Source of the DNA: Streptomyces sp. NBC_01296 | GTDB lineage: Bacteria; Actinomycetota; Actinomycetes; Streptomycetales; Streptomycetaceae | Direction: 5' to 3' | DNA: 64,000 nt | NCBI RefSeq assembly: GCF_035984415.1 | Contig: NZ_CP130720.1 | Location: 310,001 to 374,000, forward strand | In this document: positions 17,865-26,481 of the stretch, in pieces | Layout of the letters: each line of letters opens with the position of its first letter | Position numbering within the stretch: position 1 is the first letter of the stretch | Position numbers and translations under genes: made by a program | Notes under the pieces: generated by a model | What the model was told of the DNA's origin: nothing | Databases searched by the model: none | The model's input: only the letters and a program-made list of their open reading frames with translations

Positions 17865-18247
17865 TCACGCGGCGAGCGTGAGTCTAGCGTTGTGTCGGCG
17901 CTCGTAGGCGTCGGGGCTGAGCTGGCCGTTGGTGGAGTGCCGACGGCGGGTGTTGTAGCGGGTCAGCCAGACGAAGACCGTTCTCCTGCAGGTGGTGGCG
18001 TCGCCGTAATCATGGGCGCCTTGGAGGGTCTCGCGTTTCAGGGAGGCGTGGAAGCTTTCGCAGGCGGCGTTGTCGGCGCTGGTGCCGACCGCGCCCATCG
18101 ACCGAGTGGCCTTGAGCTGGTCGCAGAGGCCGGCGTAGGCCCTTGATCCGTATTGGGCTCCGTGATCGGAGTGGAACACCGCTCCGGCCAGCGAGCCGCG
18201 GGTGCGGGCGGCCATCCGCAGGGCGTCGGCGACCAGGTCGGTGCGCT
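17865..18247 (-). pseudogene. IS3-family transposase orfB, C-terminal fragment
   Basis: About 127 residues with the second Asp and the Glu of the DDE triad (VFHSDHGAQYGS and NAACESFHASLKRE) and the C-terminal RYNTRRRHSTNGQLSPDAYE signature. The N-terminal half including the first Asp is missing; beyond about 18247 the frame loses similarity. Confidence 0.85.
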
Positions 18248-18473
18248 CTACCTTCTTCCTGGGAGGCCCCAGCCATTCGTAGGGTTGCGGCACCCAGGGG
18301 AGGTGGGTGTGGCTCTCGGTGCGCTGCCGGCTTGTGGCTCCACATGCTTGGCCGCCCGGCTCCCCACGACGACTCGGCCGCCGATTAGGAAGTGCGAACA
18401 AGTCGCTGAGTAGAGCAATGCCGGCGAAGTCGTCCGTGGTGCGAATTGTACGAACGAGCATGTCAGGAGCGCG

Positions 18474-19127
18474 ATGAGTCGGATGTGGGCGGGGATCGAC
18501 AGCGGCAAGGGCCACCACCACGGCCTCGCATTGGACGCCAGCGGAAAGACACTGCTGTCGCGGCGGGTCGCCAACGACGAGCCCGAGCTGCTGAAGCTGA
18601 TCGGGGACGTCCTGGACCTGGCCGATGGCGAGCAGGTGACCTGGGCCATCGACATGACCGGAGGGGAGCCCGCGCTGCTGCTGGCCCTGCTGATCAACCA
18701 TGCTCAGGAAGTCCTCTACATCCCCGGCCGCTTGGTGAACCGGGCATCCGACGGTTACCGAGGTGAGGGGAAGACCGACGCCCGCGACGCCTACGTCCTC
18801 GCCGACCAGGCCAGGATGCGCCGCGACCTGCGACCCATCCGCCCCGGCGACGAAATCGCCATCGAGCTCAAGCTGCTGACCGGCCGCCGCGGTGACCTGG
18901 TCGAGGACCGCACCCGCGCGGTGAACCGGCTGCGCGGCAACCTGCTGAGCATGTTCCCGGCCCTGGAGAGGGCTCTGGACATGACCAATACGGGACCGCT
19001 CAAGCTCCTCACGGGCTACCAGACCCCGGGCTCGGTCCGCCGCGCCGGCACCGCGCGGCTGACGAAGTGGCTGGCCAAACTTGAGGTCCGTCATGCTCAT
19101 GTCCAATCCGGAATAATCAGCGCATAA
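18474..19127 (+). pseudogene. IS110-family transposase, N-terminal DEDD half
   Basis: 217 residues covering the RuvC-like DEDD domain: GIDSGK with Asp9, WAIDMTGGEP, and KTDARDAYVLAD. A full IS110 transposase is about 400 residues and ends with a Tnp20 domain carrying the catalytic Ser, which is absent here: the frame runs into TAA shortly after GSVRRAGTARL. An AGGAG lies 7 bases before the ATG. The noncoding DNA before the gene (about 18330-18473) would be the place for the bridge RNA. The element is dead by truncation. Confidence 0.85.
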
Positions 19128-19382
19128 CATCCCTTCGGCGTAGCGGGCCGCGATCGTCTCGGGAAGGTTGCCGGAGAGAAGGGTGACCGTCTGCCCACGC
19201 CGCAGCCCCTGGGAGCGCAGCGCGCGGGCCATGCCGTAGACGAGGGCGCGCAGTTCACCCGCGCTCACGCGCCGGCTCCCGTGCACCAGGGCCTCACGGC
19301 CCGGTTCCTTTTCCAGTGCGTCAAGAATCTCTTCCACGTGGCTGGGGAAGTGTTCGGTGGAGCCGTCCATACCGATCCCCAT
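19126..19382 (-). pseudogene. AMP-dependent acyl-CoA ligase, N-terminal fragment
   Basis: Starting at 19382 or 19370 the minus frame reads like the first 85 residues of an AMP-binding ligase: GREALVHGSRRVSAGELRALVYGMARAL and QTVTLLSGNLPETIAARYA. The match ends at the IS110 remnant. The remainder of the gene, with the ATP-binding core, is gone. Confidence 0.7.
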
Positions 19383-19903
19383 TGGTTGACTTGAGCAACT
19401 AGCGGGAGAGTGACGGCCGATGATCCACACGCTCAAACCGAACGCCGACATCCGGCCAAGACCCGCGGCATCGTCCGCGCCACCCCTGACCGCCTGCCGC
19501 CGAGCCCGGTTCGGCAGTGCGAGATGGGGTCCTGAACCTCGGCGCGCATGCCCGCCGCGCCCGTGGAGCAGCCCCGTGGACTGCCACGCCGGTGTCGCGA
19601 GGCAGGAGCGCCGGCCGCTTCGGCGCGGGGCTGCGTCGCGGTGTCGTAGCGCCGTCATGGAGGGCGGCGGTCCGTATCGACGCCTCGCACCGGTTGCCGT
19701 AGACCGACTGAGCTCCGTTACTGCACTCGGACTCCGGGACCAATGCAACGAAGGTTCATAAACCCCCGCCCAATATTGCCGACATGGGCGAAATCGATAC
19801 ATGCCGCCCATAGCCCTTTGCTACTTCTGAGTCACCCACACGGTCATGTAGCGTCCGGAACCGCTTGATCCGTTTCGACGCGCCCGACCCCAGACGAGGA
19901 CTC
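19383..19903. other. About 520 bases without a recognised gene
   Basis: No recognisable domain on either strand. The region separates the broken ligase from the flavohaemoglobin transcription unit and should carry the promoter of the latter. Confidence 0.35.
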
Positions 19904-20071
19904 ATGATCGCCAGATTCGAAGCCCCGATCGCCGCTGTCCTGAGACGACGATTCAGCGAGGGCGCCGCCCGCGACGCCCATCAGGGACCCGGTCCCCTGC
20001 ACCATGCCGCCCCACGGTCCACCGGAGGGCAGCTACTGCGAATAACCGGCGGAGGAGCGCTGGCCCCTTGA
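19904..20071 (+). CDS. Possible 55-residue leader ORF coupled to the flavohaemoglobin gene
   Basis: The frame MIARFEAPIAAVLRRRFSEG begins at an ATG and its TGA overlaps the TTG start of the flavohaemoglobin gene (TTGA). The peptide has no known family. The overlap could make flavohaemoglobin translation depend on reading of the leader. It may also be chance, since open frames are common at this GC content. Confidence 0.3.
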   Translation: MIARFEAPIAAVLRRRFSEGAARDAHQGPGPLHHAAPRSTGGQLLRITGGGALAP

Positions 20072-21309
20072 AATTCCGGATCAATCGTTCGAGCAGCGCT
20101 TCCGCACCCCTGCCTCCCGAGGATCCGCCACCCACCCCGGCCGTGCACACCGCCCGGCCCCAGGGCGTCGAAGCACCCTTGTCGGCCCACGAGATAGACC
20201 TCATACGCGCCTCCGTCTCCGTGGTAGAGCCACTCGCCGCAGAGATGACGGTCTACTTCTACGCGATCCTCTTCGCCCGCTACCCCGAGGTCCGTCCGAT
20301 GTTCCCGCCGGGAATGGACGCCCAGCGCGGCCGCCTGCTCCGCTCGCTGCTGCGCATCGTGGACCTGGTCGACGACCCCGAGAGCCTGGTTCGCTTCTGT
20401 TGCCACCTCGGGCGCGATCACCGCAAGTTCGGCACGCTCAGCGAACACTTCCCGGCCGTGGGCGAGTGCCTCCTCGCCTCGCTCGCCCGTTACGCCGGTC
20501 CCGCGTGGACCGCGGACATCGCCGCTGCCTGGACCAAAGCGTACGGCGCCGTCGCCGGGGTCATGATCAGTGCGGCCGAGGAGGACGAGGCGGTACGGCC
20601 CGCCGTGTGGCCCGCCACGGTGGTGCACCGCGTCTCGCGAGGCCATGGCATCGCGGAGATCACCGTACGCCCCCATCTGCCCTACGCGTACGCCGCCGGA
20701 CAGTACGTGAGCGTCGAGACGCCATGGTGGCCGAAGCAATGGCGCTACTACTCCCCCGCCAACGCACCCCGTGACGACGGCTCCCTCACCTTCCACGTGC
20801 GTGCGGTGACCGGCGGCACGGTCAGCAACGCGCTGGTGCACCGGGCTGCGGTGGGCGACGTGGTCCACCTGGGGCACCCGATGGGAGACATGGTGCTGGA
20901 GGCCGCCGTCCATACCGACCTCCTCTGCGTGGCCGGCGGCACCGGCCTCGCCCCGATCCGCGCACTCGTCGAAGAGGTCGCCCGCCGCGGCGAGCGCCAC
21001 CAAGTGGACCTCTTCCTCGGCGCCCGCACCGGCGCCGAGTTGTACGGGGTCGACGACATGCTCCGGATGTCCCAGCGGCACCACTGGCTGACCATCAGGG
21101 GCGCGGTCTCCGACGAGTACATCCCCGGAATCCGGGGGTCCCTGCCGGACGTCCTGACCGAGTACGGACCGTGGTACCAGCACGACGTCTATCTCAGCGG
21201 CCCGGCCCAGATGGTCATCGCCGCCACCGAAACGCTGACGCACGGCGGCACTCCGCCCGACCGCATCCATCACGATCCGTTCGAGACACCCGTCCTGTCG
21301 CTTCCCTGA
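20068..21309 (+). CDS. Flavohaemoglobin (nitric oxide dioxygenase type)
   Basis: Three-domain protein expected to oxidise NO to nitrate with NAD(P)H and O2. The globin domain (about 38-175) has Tyr65 (B10, VYFYAILF), Gln86 (E7) and the proximal His118 (GRDHRKFG). The FAD domain follows (RYYSPAN), then the NAD domain with GGTGLAPIRAL. The 413-residue length includes a Pro-rich N-terminal extension of about 35 residues absent from E. coli Hmp. The TTG start is supported by a GGAGGAG 10 bases upstream. The downstream PNPOx-like gene starts 36 bases later and is likely co-transcribed. Confidence 0.93.
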   Translation: MKFRINRSSSASAPLPPEDPPPTPAVHTARPQGVEAPLSAHEIDLIRASVSVVEPLAAEMTVYFYAILFARYPEVRPMFPPGMDAQRGRLLRSLLRIVDLVDDPESLVRFCCHLGRDHRKFGTLSEHFPAVGECLLASLARYAGPAWTADIAAAWTKAYGAVAGVMISAAEEDEAVRPAVWPATVVHRVSRGHGIAEITVRPHLPYAYAAGQYVSVETPWWPKQWRYYSPANAPRDDGSLTFHVRAVTGGTVSNALVHRAAVGDVVHLGHPMGDMVLEAAVHTDLLCVAGGTGLAPIRALVEEVARRGERHQVDLFLGARTGAELYGVDDMLRMSQRHHWLTIRGAVSDEYIPGIRGSLPDVLTEYGPWYQHDVYLSGPAQMVIAATETLTHGGTPPDRIHHDPFETPVLSLP

Positions 21310-21344
21310 GTCAAGCGCCTGCTCGTCCTGTCAGGAGAACACCC

Positions 21345-22040
21345 GTGACCTTGCCCCGACCGCCCTACGGATCAACAGGTGAACACCGGCTGCAGCAGCA
21401 ACTGGGCACGGCCGAGCGCGCCGCCCGGTTCTACGACCAGCAAGTGCGCCCCCGCCTCACACCCGAGATGCGGGACTTCATAGGCCGCCAGACCATGGTC
21501 TTCCTAGCCACCGCAGACGCCCGCGGAGAGTGCGACGCCAGCTTCCGTGCCGGACCGCCGGGATTCGTCCACGTCATCGACGAACACACGCTCGCCTACC
21601 CCGAATTCCGCGGGAACGGCGTGCTCGCCAGCGCAGGCAACATGACGGAGAACCCCCACCTCGGCATGCTGTTCGTGGACTTCACCCACCACCGCGTCGG
21701 ACTTCACGTCAACGGCGTGGCACGCCTCTACACCGACACCGGGCTGCGCTCCTTCCACCCCGGCCTGCCCACCGACCTCGCGCCTGGGCGCAGTCCTGAG
21801 TTGTGGGTTCATCTGAGCGTCGAAGAGGCTTACATCCACTGCTCCAAGTACATACCCCACCTCGCGGCGGCGCCCCGGCCCACCAGCCATGACACCGCGC
21901 GTCCCAAAGACTCGAACTATTTCACCGGACTCGGTACGCCGCGAGGGAACGCGTGCCTATCGACCACGGACCACCAAGGGACCGCTTCCAGGACATCGCC
22001 CGGCGCAGCACCTCAACCGGGAGGCAGCGGTCGCGTCTGA
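21345..22040 (+). CDS. Pyridoxamine 5'-phosphate oxidase-like FMN/F420-binding protein
   Basis: A 231-residue split-barrel protein: RQTMVFLATADARGECDASFR and GNMTENPHLGMLFVDF are typical of the PNPOx-like family annotated as pyridoxamine 5'-phosphate oxidase family. Substrates of such proteins are usually unknown; association with flavohaemoglobin suggests a role in nitrosative or oxidative stress. The GTG at 21345 follows AGGAG by 7 bases. The last about 45 residues after HTARPKD are low in similarity and Ser/Thr/Pro-rich. Confidence 0.85.
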   Translation: MTLPRPPYGSTGEHRLQQQLGTAERAARFYDQQVRPRLTPEMRDFIGRQTMVFLATADARGECDASFRAGPPGFVHVIDEHTLAYPEFRGNGVLASAGNMTENPHLGMLFVDFTHHRVGLHVNGVARLYTDTGLRSFHPGLPTDLAPGRSPELWVHLSVEEAYIHCSKYIPHLAAAPRPTSHDTARPKDSNYFTGLGTPRGNACLSTTDHQGTASRTSPGAAPQPGGSGRV

Positions 22041-22063
22041 CGGCCGCCCGCGGCCGGCTCAGG

Positions 22064-22552
22064 TCAGTCCCACTGCTGATCCGCAAGGGAGCTGACCGGC
22101 TGCGGCTTGCCGATGACCGCCAGAGCGATGAAGAAGCTGATCTGACCGATCGCAATGGTGAGGGTGGCCAGCGCCTTCTCGTCGTAGTGCTTCGCCACCT
22201 CGGCGTACAGCTCGTCGGAGACGCGCTCCTTGCCGTGCGGGGCGGGCTGGAGGGTGGCCTCCACCAGGGCGAGCGCGGCGCGCTCGGAGTCGGTGAAGTA
22301 CGGGGCATCCTGCCAGGAGGAGACGGCGGTGATGCGCTCCTCCGATTCCCCGGCCTTGCGCAGGAAGCCGGTGTTCAAGACGGTCAGGTAGGTGTTGCCG
22401 ACGATCTGCCCGGCACGCAGGTGGACCAGGCTCATCGTGGTGCGCGGTACCGAACGGTTGCCCGTGGCCCGGAACAGGGCGGCGCTGATGTCCTTCAGCT
22501 CGGGCACGAACTCGCCCGGGTCGGACATCCGGGAGATCGAGGGGTTCGTCAT
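22064..22552 (-). CDS. Carboxymuconolactone decarboxylase/AhpD-like protein lacking the CxxC pair
   Basis: A 162-residue helical protein of the carboxymuconolactone decarboxylase family. The region LRAGQIVGNTYLTVLNTGF aligns with the place where AhpD-type enzymes have a redox-active CxxC and a His; both cysteines are replaced here. It may therefore be a non-redox member. The ATG at 22552 has AAGGAGAG 6 bases upstream. It is convergent with the PNPOx-like gene. Confidence 0.8.
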   Translation of the reverse strand: MTNPSISRMSDPGEFVPELKDISAALFRATGNRSVPRTTMSLVHLRAGQIVGNTYLTVLNTGFLRKAGESEERITAVSSWQDAPYFTDSERAALALVEATLQPAPHGKERVSDELYAEVAKHYDEKALATLTIAIGQISFFIALAVIGKPQPVSSLADQQWD

Positions 22553-22734
22553 GGCTGCTCTCCTTCACATCGGCCAGGTTGGCGTCTTCACAGCACTGAC
22601 GGACGGGCTCACGCAGATGTGACAGGAATCGGGAAAGATTTCTTCCTGCGCAAGGTCCGAGGTGCGAGGTGCGAGGTCATCAGCGCACCCCATTCACCCA
22701 CTGCCAGCGTCTTGCACCCATCACCGTCGATGGG

Positions 22735-23060
22735 CCTGGCTCGCAGGGGAGACGCACTGGTGAACCGCTGCCAGTTCATTGGGGATCACCGGCGCCGGTT
22801 CGGCGTGAAGCGGCTCTGCGACATCCTTGGGACTGCCCGCTCGAGCTTCTGCGGCGCCGCTCCCCGGCCGCGCGGACGGCCGCCGAGGCCGGACTCGTTG
22901 CCCGGATACGCAAGGTCCAACGGGAATCCTGCCGTTCGCCCGACGGGACCTACTGCGCCCCCAGGATCACGGCCGAGCTCCGAAACGAGGGCGAACGGAT
23001 CAACCACAAGCGCGTCGCGAGGATCATGCGGACCATCGGACTCGGGGGGCGTCCGTATGC
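22735..23060 (+). pseudogene. IS3-family transposase orfB, N-terminal fragment
   Basis: Two plus frames together read NRCQFIGDHRRRFGVKRLCDIL, then AGLVARIRKVQRESCRSPDG, GTYCAPRITAEL and RVARIMRTIGL: the start of an IS3 OrfB. A frameshift occurs near 22850. The catalytic core is missing. Confidence 0.7.
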
Positions 23061-23140
23061 GTCGGCGGCATCACCTACCTGCCCGTCGGCGGCGGGCACC
23101 ATCTGGCCGCGACTCTGCCGGGACAGCAGGACTCTCACAT

Positions 23141-23605
23141 TCAAGCTCGCGGGCGGGTGAGGCTGTACTGGTAGCCAACGCCTCCGTGCGTGATGCCGCC
23201 GGTCAGCTCTGTGACTCGGGTCGTGGCCCCGCTGCATCCCGCCGTGGCGAGCGTCGGACCCCATGGGGACTCGAACCGGATCATGCCCCAGAGGAACTGG
23301 TCCTGCTCCAGGGTCGGGGCGGAGATCACGGCGGAATCGGAGATGGCCGGGTGAGAGAAACCCGCGCGGACAAGGCCGCTGGGGATCATCCCGTCGAAGA
23401 CCTGCGGAGCGAGTGTCATGCGGATGGCCGAGGCACTTCCGGCCACGGTCAACGTGCCGGCGGAAGCCGCGTCTGCAGTGCCCTCGGCCGTGGCAAGGTA
23501 ATCCGCAAGCAAGCCACCGCAGGCGCCGGCGACGAGACCGTGCCAACCGTCGTGGTGGCAGGGCGGCCTCACGTCAACCCCGATCCCGAATGGCTGCGCG
23601 GACAC
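23141..23605 (-). CDS. Hypothetical protein, possibly truncated
   Basis: A frame of up to 154 residues with protein-like composition (TLTVAGSASAIRMTLAPQVF, ISAPTLEQDQFLWGMIRF). Its beginning (a GTG) lies in low-similarity sequence and its end runs to the IS3 fragment, so a loss of the 3' part is plausible. No family was recognised. Confidence 0.3.
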   Translation of the reverse strand: MSAQPFGIGVDVRPPCHHDGWHGLVAGACGGLLADYLATAEGTADAASAGTLTVAGSASAIRMTLAPQVFDGMIPSGLVRAGFSHPAISDSAVISAPTLEQDQFLWGMIRFESPWGPTLATAGCSGATTRVTELTGGITHGGVGYQYSLTRPRA

Positions 23606-23973
23606 ATGACCTCATCCACATGATCCGCCGCAGCACCCCCATCTGCATGCGAACCGTGATCACGTACCTGCGGGCCGAGCGGGGTCAGGTCGAGTGCGCA
23701 CCGAGCGCCGCGGAGGAGCGGGAGGCCCTCGCCGCGCGTCGGCGGCCTCTGCCCGAGCCTCCCGCATGGCTGATCGAGTGCGGCATCGGCGGGGGGCCGA
23801 CTGCCGGTCCGCGTCCACGCCGGGGCCTGCCGGGATGCACGAATGCGCTGCCCACCTATCAGCAGCGAAGAGGCGCGCCGAACCCTGGCCCAGGGAGTAC
23901 CCGGCTGCCCGCCCTGCCGGCCCGATGCCGCCCCCGGCGTGCTCGAGTGACCACGGCGGGGCAGGGTGGAGGG

Positions 23974-24201
23974 ATGAGCCCCGCCGTACGCGTGATCGTC
24001 TACCCGCCGGACGCCCAGGGCGGGCGCCGCGTCCGCTGCGACGGAGAGATCCTCGGCCGCGCCCTGGGCCCCGACGACCTGCTCGAGTTCCTGCGGCGGG
24101 TCGGCCTGGACCCCGACGACGTCCACCTGGACGATGCGCTGCTGATCGAGTGGCGCGGCGGCGGGCCGGCCGTCTGGATCCCGGACCTCGGCGCGGAATG
24201 A
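23974..24201 (+). CDS. Small conserved streptomycete protein, function unknown
   Basis: A 75-residue acidic protein (RVIVYPPDAQGGRRVRCDG, then LEFLRRVGLDPDDV and LIEWRGGGPAVW) starting at an ATG after GGTGGAGGG. Similar small proteins occur repeatedly in Streptomyces genomes. A degraded paralogue lies at about 38.56-38.68 kb in this window. It converges with the next gene, with a hairpin between. Confidence 0.65.
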   Translation: MSPAVRVIVYPPDAQGGRRVRCDGEILGRALGPDDLLEFLRRVGLDPDDVHLDDALLIEWRGGGPAVWIPDLGAE

Positions 24202-24254
24202 GCGCGGCAGTGCCGGCCGCCACCCGGCGAGGGTGTCGTCCGGCGCTGCCGTGC
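24202..24254. terminator. Hairpin between convergent small genes
   Basis: The arms GCGCGGCAGTGCCGG (24202-24216) and CCGGCGCTGCCGTGC (24240-24254) pair over 15 positions with two mismatches. It lies directly after a stop codon and before the end of the convergent gene, as a bidirectional terminator would. Confidence 0.5.
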
Positions 24255-24280
24255 TGGTCAGCGGCGTCTGCCTCGAGGAT

Positions 24281-24490
24281 CTAGGCCTCGGCTGCCGAAC
24301 GCAGGCTCATCACGTAGATCTGGGTGTCGTCCTCGAACAGCGTCACCTGCTCCGCGCCACCGTCGAGAAGGTCCTTCCACACCTCACCGATCCACGCCTC
24401 GGCATCCCCCTGCGTAGTGAACTCCTCCGGCTCAACCGCCGGCGCCGTCTCCGTACCGTCGACCTTCTCGAACCGCCACGTCCAGACCAC
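24281..24490 (-). CDS. Small conserved acidic protein, function unknown
   Basis: A 69-residue protein beginning with a GTG (WTWRFEKVDGTETAPAVEP) preceded by GGAGGAGGA, a very good ribosome binding site. The body includes DAEAWIGEVWKDLLDGGAEQV. Proteins of this type are widespread in Streptomyces without a known role. An upstream in-frame ATG would add six residues but has no ribosome binding site. Confidence 0.7.
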   Translation of the reverse strand: MVWTWRFEKVDGTETAPAVEPEEFTTQGDAEAWIGEVWKDLLDGGAEQVTLFEDDTQIYVMSLRSAAEA

Positions 24491-24885
24491 GTTTCCTCCT
24501 CCAGCCAAGATCCACCGATGCAGCCGAGTTCTTTCCTGCCAGGCGGAGCGCCAACCCTGCTCAGCAGAGGAACGGCACCACGCCGGAAAACCGCCTCTTC
24601 ACCCTTCGAGACCGGCGAGGAGTAAACATTCCGGGGTTCGGGCCGGCATGCACAGCCGACGCAGCCGACGCTACGGCCGTCCCGACACACCGGACAGCCT
24701 TCTATCAAGATCACCTCTTGGCGTCAAGCCACGTATGCGAGTGGCGTGACGCACGCTCCCCCACAGGGTTTATTTGAAGTACGCCCTCACCGGGGAACCA
24801 CCGCAGAACAGCAAGCCGAAGAATTTCCCCGGCCTATTCTGCGCGGCGGCTTACAAACCTTATTGATTCCGAATGGAGAATTCCC

Positions 24886-25311
24886 ATGTTCGAGCGTTTC
24901 CCGACCCGTCGTATCGTTCTGGCCGGAGCTTCCCTTGCACTGGTCGGCGGCGGCATCGCCCTCCCTGCGACCGCCATGGCCGCACCCACCGCCGCCCCGC
25001 AGCAGGCCGTCAACCTCCTCCAGGACGACAGCGCCGACGGCATCGGCACCGGCGGCGACGCCAACGCGGAGAACACCACCGTCGGCGGAACCGCCACCGG
25101 CGGCAACGCCAGCAGCGGCGTCGGCAACTGCGAAGGCGGATGCGACGTCCAGACCGGCAACGCCGCCGGCGGCAACGCCAGCGCCGACGCGATCAACACC
25201 GGAGACGCCACCGCCGTAGGCGGCGACGGCACCGGCACCGGCGGCCAGGTCAACAAGCAGACCATCAAGGACCAGCTCAAGGACGAACTCAAGGCCAAGC
25301 TCGGCAAGTGA
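24886..25311 (+). CDS. Secreted Gly/Asn/Ala-rich repeat protein
   Basis: A 141-residue protein with a Sec signal peptide (about 1-33, ending ATAMAAPT). The mature part consists mainly of imperfect TGGNA / TGDA-type repeats (GTATGGNASSGVGN, QTGNAAGGNASADAINTGDA), two Cys residues in CEGGC, and a charged, helix-like Lys/Asp tail (KDQLKDELKAKLGK). The composition suggests an extended or beta-helical surface or extracellular matrix protein, but it is not a chaplin. GGAGA lies 8 bases before the ATG. Followed by a strong hairpin at 25375. Confidence 0.8.
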   Translation: MFERFPTRRIVLAGASLALVGGGIALPATAMAAPTAAPQQAVNLLQDDSADGIGTGGDANAENTTVGGTATGGNASSGVGNCEGGCDVQTGNAAGGNASADAINTGDATAVGGDGTGTGGQVNKQTIKDQLKDELKAKLGK

Positions 25312-25374
25312 GACCCTACAACTCCACAGCCCCCCGGCAAACATTGCCCGGGGAGCCGCACAACACAGCACACA

Positions 25375-25411
25375 CGGACGCCGGAGGGGCCCACAACCTC
25401 TCCGGCGTCCG
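25375..25411 (+). terminator. Intrinsic-terminator-like hairpin after the Gly/Asn-rich gene
   Basis: CGGACGCCGGAG pairs perfectly with CTCCGGCGTCCG; three further pairs (one G-T) extend the stem towards a short loop. No T-tract follows, as is usual for actinomycetes. A weaker hairpin precedes it at about 25329-25353. Confidence 0.65.
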
Positions 25412-25572
25412 CATGCCCTGCCGCGGCTCCCCCACCCGCCACGGGGCTCAGGGCCGATGGCTTCGACGCTCGCCGCGCACAGCCTCGAAGGACACGGGTC
25501 CGTCCACCTGCTCACACCGCGGCGCCGGCCTTCGACGCTGACGGGGAGCAGCCGCGTCGACGACCCTCGCGA

Positions 25573-26010
25573 CTATGCGCCCGTGGCGCCCCGGGCCGCC
25601 GCCGGATCGAGGGAGTCGATGTCCTCCATGAAGCTCAGCATCCGGGCGTTGAGCAGGTCAGGGTGGTCGATCTGCGGTCCGTGTCCGGTCGCGGCGACGA
25701 TCTCGGCGCGGGCCCCGGGGATCAGGCGCGGTACGCGTTCCAGCTGCCGCTTCGGGTGCAGGAGCAGGCTCCGCTTGCCCATGACCAGGTAGAACGGCGT
25801 CCGGATCGCGCCCAGTTCCGCCTCCGAAAGGGGCAGCGGCCAGGGAACGGCCATCACCGGCTGCTCCAGCCACGCGGCGAGCCGCGGGCGCCACGCCTTG
25901 GGGGCGAAAGTGGCGAAGAGGCTGGCGAAGTTCCAGACGAAGCCCTTCTGGCCGGCGGTGGACCTGGTTGATGACCAGCCAGCCGCCATAGGAAGAGCCG
26001 ACGAGGAAGC
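25573..26010 (-). pseudogene. Alpha/beta hydrolase, truncated and frameshifted
   Basis: The C-terminal part in one frame has FYLVMGKRSLLLHP and the catalytic His in ATGHGPQIDHP. The nucleophile elbow GSSYGGWLVINQ is found in a different frame near 25990, so a frameshift occurred near 25960. The N-terminal third is missing because the sequence changes to a TetR-like gene on the other strand at about 26010. Confidence 0.75.
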
Positions 26011-26012
26011 GC

Positions 26013-26404
26013 GTGGACCACGAGGAACAGCGCACCCGGGTCGCCGCGGCCCTCATCCAGGTCGCCGGACGGCGCGGACTGCACGCCGTCGGCATGCGCG
26101 ACAGAGCCGCAGAGCTCCATCCTGTCCTGACCGACGAAGGGCTCCCGCCCAGCCGTTCATCGATAACCCCGACGCCGCCGAAAACGCCCTGACCTCATTG
26201 ATCCAGCAGGCACAGGAGGCCGGCCTGGCCGACTCGGAAGCCGGCGCTCGCACCGGCGCGATCAGCCTGCTCGCCATGACAGCGACCATGGGCACCAGCA
26301 TCCTCGTCGGCCAGCGCAGGCCGGAATCGGCCATCGCGGTACTCCACCACCACCTCGACCGGATCTTCAACAACGGCCACACCCTGCCGCCTGTACAACC
26401 CTGA
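26013..26404 (+). pseudogene. TetR-family regulator, internally deleted
   Basis: The first 30 residues (HEEQRTRVAAALIQVAGRRG, LHAVGMRD) are the start of a TetR HTH; the frame then changes near 26105 and continues with the ligand-binding C-terminal part (NALTSLIQQAQEAGL, ESAIAVLHHHLDRIF). The recognition helix and the first half of the regulatory domain are lost. It was probably the divergent partner of the neighbouring hydrolase. Confidence 0.65.
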
Positions 26405-26481
26405 CGCCACCACGGAGTCCACCCAACGAACAGCCCCAGCGCGGACCGGCACGCCGGGGCCCGGCACGGACTCCGCAGCTA

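Noticed and set aside
24886..25311. Gly/Asn-rich protein as a chaplin or antifreeze-type protein
   Set aside because: It lacks the chaplin domain pattern and the TxT or TAA repeats of antifreeze proteins.
25375..25411. Hairpin as an attachment site or riboswitch
   Set aside because: It follows a stop codon and has no conserved aptamer-like features; a terminator explains it.
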